Positions 58,158 through 64,000 of a stretch of 64,000 bases of DNA are shown here, in pieces. Every line of letters begins with the position of its first letter. Within the stretch, counting starts at the first letter, position 1. The translations under genes were made by a program, and so were the position numbers. The notes under the pieces are model-generated. The model worked only from the letters and a program-made list of their open reading frames with translations, ran no database searches and was not told the DNA's origin. Source of the stretch: JALYXI01 sp963716685 (GTDB lineage: Bacteria > Acidobacteriota > Terriglobia > Bryobacterales > Bryobacteraceae); assembly GCA_963716685.1 (NCBI GenBank), contig CAVQTR010000003.1, positions 1,922,001-1,986,000 of the forward strand, written 5' to 3'.

Positions 58158-59861
58158 TTACCAGAAATCCCAGCGGCCGGTCACCAGCACCCATATGGCA
58201 AGCAGCGCATTGGTGGTGCCATGCGCAAACACGGCGTCGCCAATCCTGCCGCGGCGCAGCAGAACAAAGGCGTAGATCAGGCCCGCAACCGTGCCCGCCA
58301 CCCAGCGCCCTCCGTGCATCAACCCGAATGCCACTGAGGAGATCAGCACCGCCGGATAGGTGAACCTCCGCATGTCCAGCGACTCGAAATCCGCGGAGAT
58401 CAGACGGCGGATCAGGAAGCCGCGAAACGCCAACTCCTCCGCAATCGGAACCGTGATCACCGCCGCCAGCGTTCGGCAGGCAAGCCACGCCGCGCGGCCC
58501 GGAGCGGGCAGGTCTGCCAGACCCGATGCCATCCCGCTGTCGGAGCTGCCCCCGCCCGCCGCCCGGTCCAGTGCGAGCCACATCGCCAGAACCACAACCC
58601 CCGCCGCCGGCGCCATCCACCCGAAGCGCCAGTCCAGCTCCGCGTATTTGCGCCGGAATTTCCACAGCGTTACGCTCGCAGCGAAAAGGCGCAGCGGATA
58701 GAGCCACTCAAAATTGCTGGACGCGGCCCGCGCGGCCATCGCCGCCGCCAGAATCGCCAGTAGCGGCATCAGGTAAGCAGCCGTGGGGTTTTCAGTGGCC
58801 GCCGTTCGTGTCGTAGGCACCGCCGCCCGCTTCGTGAGCCACGGCACCCGCCGCAGAGCCAGGCAAAAGCACAACGACACGGCGATAAAGGCCATCCAGC
58901 CCGCCTGGGAATGGAAACCGCCGGTGGCAATGTCCGGCGCACCCGCGTTGCCAATCAGAATCAGCGCGGCGATTCGCACCGCATTCAGCATCCACACCGT
59001 CAGCACGCCAGCGGGAATCAGCAGCAAGGCCTGCGGAAATCGGCACTCGCGGCGGAAGAACCAGAGCCAGGTCGTGCCAAATACCAGCATCAGCCCCATG
59101 CCTTCCAGTCCCGAGCACTCTTTCGAAATCTCCACGTGAAAACTGCTTGTGCCCAGCTCCCGCAGCACCGGGTCGGCAATCACGTGCGCCAGGAACGGCC
59201 GCAGCAGCAGCTTCACCATCCCGAAGGTCAGTCCGGCAATCAGGTTCCACAGCAGCTGGAAATCGGTCCGGACCAGGCACGCCCCCGCCGTGGCCGCCGC
59301 CGCATAAACCAGCGCTCTTCGGTTCCGCGCCAGAAACTCGAGGCAGAGCCTCGGCGGAATGAACGCAAACGTGCCCAGTGGAATCGCGGCCAGACCCGCT
59401 GCCAGCCAGAGCGCCGCCATCAGATTGGGCCAGGAAGCGGCCAGACGGCTGTCGAATAAAAGAGGGGAAACTCCCGCAAACACCAGCAGTGCCCCTGCGT
59501 GGCCCGCCAGCAGCCCCCATCCCATGCGCTCGTGCGCCAGCTGTCCGGAGATCTTCCGGAAAGCGGTTTTGTCCGTCCTCCACGCCAGAATCACATAGAT
59601 CGAAGCGAACGCCACAATTGCGCGCAGTGCTGCCGGCCCCCAGCTGCCCATCACGCCAGTCAGGCCGCCCTTGCCCACCAGGGAAGCCGCATCCAACCAG
59701 ATGGAGATCGCAATCAGCTCCAGCGCAAACAGTCCTGCCAGCAGGGTCAGGCGCTGCGGCAGGCCCGGGCGGAACAGATCCGGAAACCTGCGGAGGGCCG
59801 GTTCGGAGCTACGGGAGCCATGCGATGTGTGAGGCAGGCTCTCGGCTAGATCAGGAGGCAT
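58158..59861 (-). CDS. xrtE: Exosortase E/CPBP protease fusion (VPEID-CTERM system)
   Basis: This 567-residue polytopic membrane enzyme has about fifteen hydrophobic segments. The N-terminal exosortase half contains the catalytic cysteine in EISKECSGLEGMGLM (near residue 250), the arginine in LNAVRIAALILIG (about 295) and the histidine in GGFHSQAGWMAF (about 315), the Cys-Arg-His triad of exosortases. The C-terminal half is a CPBP (CAAX-type) protease with IAEELAFRGFLIRR, FGLMHGGRW and FAHGTTNALLA. This fusion matches the XrtE family, whose substrates carry a VPEID-type C-terminal motif. Two such substrates lie divergently 317 bases upstream. It should cleave and transfer proteins at the VPEIN motif; this activity is inferred by family. 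Confidence 0.9.
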   Translation of the reverse strand: MPPDLAESLPHTSHGSRSSEPALRRFPDLFRPGLPQRLTLLAGLFALELIAISIWLDAASLVGKGGLTGVMGSWGPAALRAIVAFASIYVILAWRTDKTAFRKISGQLAHERMGWGLLAGHAGALLVFAGVSPLLFDSRLAASWPNLMAALWLAAGLAAIPLGTFAFIPPRLCLEFLARNRRALVYAAAATAGACLVRTDFQLLWNLIAGLTFGMVKLLLRPFLAHVIADPVLRELGTSSFHVEISKECSGLEGMGLMLVFGTTWLWFFRRECRFPQALLLIPAGVLTVWMLNAVRIAALILIGNAGAPDIATGGFHSQAGWMAFIAVSLCFCLALRRVPWLTKRAAVPTTRTAATENPTAAYLMPLLAILAAAMAARAASSNFEWLYPLRLFAASVTLWKFRRKYAELDWRFGWMAPAAGVVVLAMWLALDRAAGGGSSDSGMASGLADLPAPGRAAWLACRTLAAVITVPIAEELAFRGFLIRRLISADFESLDMRRFTYPAVLISSVAFGLMHGGRWVAGTVAGLIYAFVLLRRGRIGDAVFAHGTTNALLAIWVLVTGRWDFW

Positions 59862-60177
59862 AAAGAAAGAAAATCGGGTGGTACGGGACCACGCGCGGCT
59901 CCGGACACTCGGGTCTTAATATACGCCGGGCTCGCGTGAAAACAAAGCTCCGGTGAACACCGAAGTATGTAACGTTGCTTACAGATGCTGATCTTCTCAG
60001 ACGAAAATCGCTGATAAGTGGGCTGTCCGTCACATATGGTAGTGCACGACTTAGAATTAGCATTGAAAAACTTGACAGTCCCTGCCGCTATGTTATCAAC
60101 TAAGGCACTATACCGAAACGGCGGGTTTGTACTCCTAGAGTAAACACCTGTGAAAGTTTCAAACTGGAGGAATAAGA
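59862..60177. other. Divergent regulatory region between xrtE and its substrates
   Basis: These 316 bases separate the exosortase gene from the first small substrate gene. On the plus strand the last 117 bases carry the conserved block described separately. No other gene was seen. A minus-strand promoter for xrtE could not be pinned down. Confidence 0.6.
60061..60134 (+). promoter_or_regulatory. Conserved upstream block of VPEIN gene 1
   Basis: This block of about 74 bases is repeated before gene 2 (60471-60544) with one gap. It contains TTGACA (60072-60077), a possible TATCAA -10 after 16 bases, a partly palindromic ATGTTATCAACTAAG, and CGGCGGGTT. Conservation in non-coding DNA between diverged copies suggests promoter and operator function. 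Confidence 0.5.
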
Positions 60178-60330
60178 GTGAAAATCGTTGGATTGATCAT
60201 GCTAACCATTGGTGCGGCGTCTGTTTCTATGGCGGCCACAGTACCCGAAATCAACCCTGGCTCGGGCGTAAGCGCATTGGCGTTGCTCTCGGGTGCACTG
60301 CTGGTAGTTCGCGGCAGGCGGAAAAGCTAG
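60178..60330 (+). CDS. VPEIN-CTERM small protein 1, putative exosortase E substrate
   Basis: This 50-residue protein starts at GTG, seven bases after a perfect GGAGG (60166-60170). It has an N-terminal signal peptide (MKIVGLIMLTIGAASVSMA, likely cleavage after Ala19). VPEINPGSG follows immediately, then a hydrophobic helix (SALALLSGALLVV) and a basic RGRRKS end: the tripartite C-terminal sorting signal recognised by exosortases. There is almost no sequence between the signal-peptide cleavage site and the motif, so the mature cargo is zero to three residues. It faces xrtE and is the first of two tandem copies. A terminator-like hairpin follows. Role unknown; a small lipid-modified or anchored peptide is one possibility. 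Confidence 0.88.
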   Translation: MKIVGLIMLTIGAASVSMAATVPEINPGSGVSALALLSGALLVVRGRRKS

Positions 60331-60356
60331 GAATCCGGCTTAGGCGGAATCCAGCC

Positions 60357-60379
60357 AACGCCTGGGAGTCCCAGGCGTT
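60357..60379 (+). terminator. Hairpin after VPEIN gene 1
   Basis: AACGCCTGGG, loop AGT, CCCAGGCGTT: a perfect 10-base stem 27 bases after the gene 1 stop. It is followed by CCCGC rather than a T-tract, so termination may be partial and allow read-through to gene 2. Confidence 0.55.
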
Positions 60380-60470
60380 CCCGCTGGAGTTACGGGTCCT
60401 AAAATCCAGAACGAAAACGCAGAAAAATCCTGCTCTCAGTCGCTCACAACAAAGCCCATGTAAGAATTGT

Positions 60471-60544
60471 CATTGAAATGCTTGACAGTTCCTCCTTCAA
60501 TGTTAGTAACTAAGACACTGCTGCTGAAGCGGCGGGTTGGTACT
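60471..60544 (+). promoter_or_regulatory. Conserved upstream block of VPEIN gene 2
   Basis: Counterpart of 60061-60134. TTGACA is at 60482-60487, followed by the palindromic centre GTTAGTAAC (60502-60510) and CGGCGGGTT. Differences from copy 1 fall mostly outside these motifs. Confidence 0.5.
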
Positions 60545-60594
60545 TAACCCGGTATTAACCCGATAATATTTCAAATACAACTGGAGGAGTAATA

Positions 60595-60747
60595 GTGAAA
60601 ATCGTTGGAATCGCGTTGTTAACTGTCGGCATGGCCGTCGTTGCCATGGGCACCACTGTACCGGAGATCAACCCTGGCTCAGGAGTTAGTGCAATGGCTC
60701 TGCTCTCAGGTGCCTTGCTCGTGATCCGCGGCACACGGAAGAATTAG
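60595..60747 (+). CDS. VPEIN-CTERM small protein 2, putative exosortase E substrate
   Basis: This second 50-residue protein is paralogous to 60178..60330, with the same GTG start after GGAGG (60583-60587). Its signal peptide (MKIVGIALLTVGMAVVAMG) runs directly into TTVPEINPGSG, a hydrophobic helix (VSAMALLSGALLVI) and the basic end RGTRKN. Many codon differences from gene 1 are synonymous, while motif, helix and basic tail are kept. This suggests selection on the protein. Expected to be processed by the neighbouring exosortase E. Function of the mature peptide is unknown. Confidence 0.88.
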   Translation: MKIVGIALLTVGMAVVAMGTTVPEINPGSGVSAMALLSGALLVIRGTRKN

Positions 60748-60774
60748 TCGTTCGGCTCGAGCGGACAGATAACC

Positions 60775-60810
60775 AACGCCTGGGAGTTCCCAGGCGTTTC
60801 TATTTGCAAC
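60775..60810 (+). terminator. Factor-independent terminator after VPEIN gene 2
   Basis: The same AACGCCTGGG/CCCAGGCGTT 10-base stem as after gene 1, here with a 4-base AGTT loop and followed by TTCTATTTG, a T-rich tail. A convincing intrinsic terminator 27 bases after the stop, ending the tandem unit. Confidence 0.75.
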
Positions 60811-61283
60811 ATTAAGAATTACACCCACTGCCTCCCCCACTGGTGGCAGCCTTTTTCTATCCCCGCCCCGCGCGGCTACCACTGTTTCGTCCCGTTCCGT
60901 CCCACGGGTACGCCTTTCTCGCCACCCGGTCGCTCAGCGCCACCGCGAACCAGATCGTGATGCTGGTTCTCACGCCACGCCGCATACTGCCCGTGTCCTG
61001 ACGCCATCATCCGCACCTGCAGCCCCGTTAGCTCCACCCGCAGCGTCCGCGCATCCACCACCGGCCGCCCCACTCCCGGAGACGTCTACTGCCAGCTCGC
61101 ACCCTCCCTGCTGCCCACCGCCCGAGTCACCTCCGTCGCCCGTGCCGCCACCGCAGGATCAGTACACAAAAGGCACAGATCGTTGGATCCCAAAGGGAAG
61201 GGAACCAGGCAGATCGGTGTAAACGCAGCGTTCTCCGGTCTCTTGGTCGCTTCGTCAGCACCTTAACAAGCCCGGGCGGAAAC
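60799..61283. other. Intergenic region with a possible degraded coding remnant
   Basis: This stretch of 485 bases holds no intact gene. On the minus strand a protein-like sequence can be read from about 61140 to 60876 through one in-frame stop (ASWQ, stop, TSPGVGRPVVDARTLRVELTG). It includes the 65-codon frame beginning at GTG 61073. It may be a decayed gene; no family is recognised. A short stem before a T-tract (60828-60855) could be a second terminator. Confidence 0.4.
60876..61140 (-). pseudogene. Possible degraded minus-strand coding remnant
   Basis: The conceptual translation shows two protein-like stretches separated by an in-frame TAG: ATEVTRAVGSREGASWQ, then GRPVVDARTLRVELTG followed by a segment containing MMASGHGQYAAWRENQHH. 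The composition is less repetitive than random shadow frames nearby. No start signal, no domain and no intact frame were found, so this is speculative. Confidence 0.25.
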
Positions 61284-62390
61284 TCACGGCCCTGTGACGA
61301 AGAAGAAAGCAAACCCCAGCAGGCAGTACACGGCTGCCAGCAGCAATCCCTCAAACCAGGTGGTCTCTCCATCCCTGGCTACCGAATTCACCACGAACAC
61401 AGCTCCCACAATCGCAATCAGCTCCAGCGGATTGCTGAACACCAGGTCCATCGGATGGCCGGTCAGGTACGAAATCAGCACCAGCAGGGGAGCCAGCAGC
61501 AGCGCCACCTGAACCGTCGAACCGACACAGATCCCCATCACCAGGCCCATCTTGTCCTGCCGCGCGAAATAGATGGCCGCCAGAATATCCGCGGTATTCC
61601 CGATGAGAGCCAGAACCACGACCCCCAGAAACAGAGGCGTCAGGCCCAGTCGCGAGCCCGCCTCATTCACGCTGCCGGCAAGCAGATCCGCTTCGACAGC
61701 GAGCGCCGCGGTTGCCGCGCAGATAATCCCGAGGGACCGCCACAAAGGCCAGGTAGCTTCATTCGGCTCCGGCTCCCGTTTGCGCGAAGCGAACACGTCC
61801 CGGTGAGTAATCAGGGTGTAGACCAGGTTGGCCAGGTAGACCAGAATCAGCACCACCGAAACGCAGAGGCTCAGGTGCTCGTTGAGAGCGGCGCCGTCGC
61901 GTTGGCTCGCTGGAGTTCTCTGGCGCTCCGTGTAGTCGAACAGAACCGGAATCAGCAGCGCAATCACAGAGGTCGTCAGCAGGCTGCCCAGCAGGCCCGC
62001 GCGCTCCCGCGAAAAAGTCTGCTTCTCGCGCCTCCATCCGCCGGTGATAATAGCCGTTCCCAGGCCCAGCAGGCTCGTGCTCATAATCGAGCCCGTGATC
62101 TGCGCTTTCACGATGTCGGCGTGCCCGCCGGCCAGAACGAAAAGCGCCAAGGTCAGTTCCGCGACGCTTCCGAACGTGATGTTCAGCAGCCCGCCAATGT
62201 AAGGGCCCGCTCGATTCGCTAACTGGTCCGTCGCCCGGCGGATCCACTCGGCAAGGGGAAGAATGGCCAGTCCCGCCGTCAGAAAGACCCAGACCGGCTG
62301 CGCATGAACCCAGTAAGCCAGCGTGAGCGAAAACGTTACCAGAAACAAAAGGATCGCCAGGATCATAGGAATCACCGTTGGGGAACACAC
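61284..62390 (-). CDS. Ca2+/H+ antiporter-like protein (CaCA family, Cax-type)
   Basis: This 368-residue inner-membrane antiporter has about eleven hydrophobic segments in two halves. Family alpha-repeats appear as ITFGSVAELTLALFVLAGG (near 70) and VVVLALIGNTADILAAIYF (near 250). In typical Cax proteins these read GNxxE; here the first is GSVAEL and the second GNTADI, a conservative variation. It would export Ca2+ in exchange for protons. The gene begins 13 bases after the DUF389 gene stop. The GTG at 62390 is used, but ATG 62363, which opens directly on the first helix, is an alternative. Confidence 0.88.
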   Translation of the reverse strand: MCSPTVIPMILAILLFLVTFSLTLAYWVHAQPVWVFLTAGLAILPLAEWIRRATDQLANRAGPYIGGLLNITFGSVAELTLALFVLAGGHADIVKAQITGSIMSTSLLGLGTAIITGGWRREKQTFSRERAGLLGSLLTTSVIALLIPVLFDYTERQRTPASQRDGAALNEHLSLCVSVVLILVYLANLVYTLITHRDVFASRKREPEPNEATWPLWRSLGIICAATAALAVEADLLAGSVNEAGSRLGLTPLFLGVVVLALIGNTADILAAIYFARQDKMGLVMGICVGSTVQVALLLAPLLVLISYLTGHPMDLVFSNPLELIAIVGAVFVVNSVARDGETTWFEGLLLAAVYCLLGFAFFFVTGP

Positions 62391-62403
62391 CCCGGACGCG
62401 CTC

Positions 62404-63822
62404 TTATCGGCGGCCGGTCTTTCTGCGTTCCGGTCGCGGCGGCGGCACTCGAGTGGCGTTCAGCATCATGTCCGGCGATTGCAGTTTCTCACGGAGCTCT
62501 TTCAGTATCATCGCCAGCAGAACGCCGTCGAGATCCTGGTCCGCCTGATACGTGACGTTGCAAACTATCCCGTGCACATCGAACTGCAGATTGAAGCTCT
62601 GCAGGGGCGCTTCCGGAGGCCACGTTTCGGTTACCGCCGGGGTCAGTCTCTTCAGGATGTGCTGGCGGAAATCGTCCAGGGGTTGCTGAGGAGGCGGCGG
62701 CGCGGCAACCGCGGGGTTCAGACGTGCCGCCAGTTCAGCGAGTTCGCTCCTGCTTGCTACCTCCTGAACAGACAGCTCTACCTGGCGCCCCGTCCGCTTG
62801 CTGAGCAGCTGTTCCGTGTTTTCGATCTCCGCCTTTCCGATATTCCGGGTCGAGACGATCCGAATCACGATACTTTCACGCCCGATTTGCACTTCTTGGG
62901 AAACCACGGTGCTCGGTGGCGCGAGTGTCTTCATGACGGACTGGACGGTGTTGCGTGCCAGTGTCTCGCCGGCCACCTGAGAAAGCGCTCGCTTCAAAGG
63001 CACTGCGATGGAGCCCAGTAGTACCACCAGAATCAGGATCCGCCACCGGACGCGGCCGCCGTCGCTGAATGCGCGCGCCAGCGGACCCCGTGAGAGCTGG
63101 CGTGCAAAACGGTCCTCGGCCTGAGCCTTGCGAATCTCCGCGCCCACCTCCTGAGAACTCATCCCCACCAGATAGAAAACCAGGAAAGCGCTGCTGACAA
63201 TAGCCACCAGGTTGGTCAGGAACAGCAGTCCGGCGCCGCCCAGAATTTCCATGTCGCCCCCACTGCCCAGGCCGAATCCCATGGTCCCCAGCGGCGGCAT
63301 CAGCGCCACCGCGATAGCCACCCCGGGCAGTGCCGTAACGCCCTCTCCGCCGGTTCCCCGGCACACCACGAAGGAGCCCGCCAATCCCGAGACCACGGCC
63401 ACTCCCAGATCCAGCAGCGTCGGGTTCGTGCGGGAGATGATCTCAGGCGTCGCCGAATGGAAGGGAAGCAGCCAGACGATGGCGGCGGTCAGAGACACCG
63501 CCACCGCTACGCTGACAATCAGGGTGGTTACTGCCTTGATAGCCAGGTAGAGATCGCCGATCGTCAAAGCCAGCCCGGTCGCCATGATCGGACCCATCAG
63601 CGGCGAAATCAGCATCGCGCCGATGATCACCGCCGGGCTGTTCAGCACCAGTCCCAGTACCGCGATCGCGGCCGAAAAGATGATCTCCAGCCAGTAGTTG
63701 ACGCTGGTAATTCGCGCCGATTCGAACACGCGGGCATAGATCCCGGGTATGCCGTTCTGCTCGATGCGCAGCCACTGCTGAACCCGAATGTGGACGCCCG
63801 AGGCGTTCCTGGTTGGCTGCAT
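62404..63822 (-). CDS. DUF389 family membrane protein
   Basis: This 472-residue protein matches the DUF389 (TIGR00341-type) family. It has a short cytoplasmic N-terminus and at least six hydrophobic segments between about residues 45 and 290, with the family motif PAVIIGAMLISPLMGPIMATGLAL. A soluble C-terminal domain follows (GKAEIENTEQLLSKRTGRQVELSV), ending in a Pro/Arg-rich tail. Biochemical function is not established for the family. It precedes the Ca2+/H+ antiporter by 13 bases, so both are probably co-transcribed and might share an ion-related role, which is inference. Confidence 0.85.
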   Translation of the reverse strand: MQPTRNASGVHIRVQQWLRIEQNGIPGIYARVFESARITSVNYWLEIIFSAAIAVLGLVLNSPAVIIGAMLISPLMGPIMATGLALTIGDLYLAIKAVTTLIVSVAVAVSLTAAIVWLLPFHSATPEIISRTNPTLLDLGVAVVSGLAGSFVVCRGTGGEGVTALPGVAIAVALMPPLGTMGFGLGSGGDMEILGGAGLLFLTNLVAIVSSAFLVFYLVGMSSQEVGAEIRKAQAEDRFARQLSRGPLARAFSDGGRVRWRILILVVLLGSIAVPLKRALSQVAGETLARNTVQSVMKTLAPPSTVVSQEVQIGRESIVIRIVSTRNIGKAEIENTEQLLSKRTGRQVELSVQEVASRSELAELAARLNPAVAAPPPPQQPLDDFRQHILKRLTPAVTETWPPEAPLQSFNLQFDVHGIVCNVTYQADQDLDGVLLAMILKELREKLQSPDMMLNATRVPPPRPERRKTGRR

Positions 63823-64000
63823 GTGCGGCTGTCAACAGTATCCCAAAACCTGCTGCGCGCCTTCCTTCTGGCGACCGCTTGCACAGGGCCAGAGTCCCCG
63901 CTGAGTGGCGGTCCGGCAGTGTGAATCAGACCTCTGGGCATGAGCTTGCAACTCGTGATGCTTGATACCGAGTGCCATCACCCTGGGCCCGGGGAGAGCC
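63823..64000. other. Right edge, no gene recognised
   Basis: Only 178 bases upstream of the DUF389 gene are visible. They presumably include its promoter, but no clear -35/-10 pair or other feature was found, and no reading frame is convincing. Confidence 0.4.

Noticed and set aside
60061..60134. Sigma-54 (-24/-12) promoter before the VPEIN genes
   Set aside because: A GGCAC-like element exists in copy 1 only and no TTGC follows at the required distance; copy 2 lacks it.
60811..60860. Third copy of the VPEIN unit
   Set aside because: Only a short taagaatt match to the inter-unit sequence is present; no TTGACA block, start or motif follows.

Overview
The window reads as a chromosomal segment of a G+C-rich Acidobacteriota bacterium, most likely Bryobacterales/Solibacter-like. 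This is an inference from gene content: three very large Oar-type TonB-dependent receptors with an N-terminal carboxypeptidase-regulatory-like domain, a secreted cytochrome/DUF1549-DUF1553/DUF1501 operon, many secreted beta-propeller proteins, and an exosortase E locus. No rRNA, tRNA, CRISPR array, transposase or phage gene was seen.

Layout. 0-2.6 kb (+): the 3' part of a PLP-dependent decarboxylase, translationally coupled to a POT-family peptide transporter. 2.6-9.1 kb (-): an RNase E/G with a roughly 370-residue low-complexity insertion, then rodA and mrdA (cell-wall elongation), then a small secreted protein. 9.1-22.6 kb (-): a secreted beta-helix protein (copy A), a four-gene secreted operon (WD40/cytochrome, PPC protein split by a frameshift, DUF1549/DUF1553, DUF1501) and TonB receptor 1. 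22.7-25.5 kb: zinc alcohol dehydrogenase plus SRPBCC protein, then a mostly non-coding stretch. 25.5-28.0 kb (+): beta-propeller/phosphoesterase. 28.0-37.9 kb (-): seven tightly packed co-directional genes (TonB receptor 2, sulfatase, response regulator, histidine kinase, beta-propeller, multicopper oxidase, outer-membrane-like protein). 38.3-39.4 kb (+): a lower-G+C acyltransferase. 39.6-42.3 kb (-): beta-helix copy B, nearly identical to copy A except for one central block. 42.8-48.5 kb (+): a TolC/adaptor/RND efflux operon with frameshifts in the adaptor and pump. 48.6-52.2 kb (+): TonB receptor 3. 52.3-58.1 kb (+): a multi-PAS/GAF hybrid histidine kinase interrupted by about five frameshifts, and a REC-EAL protein with one. 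58.2-60.8 kb: the exosortase E locus. 61.3-63.8 kb (-): a Ca2+/H+ antiporter-like protein and a DUF389 membrane protein.

The most interesting system is at 58.2-60.8 kb. A two-domain exosortase/CPBP-protease fusion of the XrtE type faces two tandem 50-residue genes. Each encodes little more than a signal peptide, a VPEIN motif, one hydrophobic helix and a basic tail. The two genes are diverged tandem duplicates with conserved upstream blocks, perfect Shine-Dalgarno sequences and matching 3' hairpins. They look like cargo-free substrates of the adjacent exosortase. The second notable observation is the pair of mosaic beta-helix paralogues 30.4 kb apart, which look like partners in gene conversion. 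The third is the clustering of single-base frameshifts in the efflux and sensory genes at 45-58 kb, which is either recent decay or assembly error.
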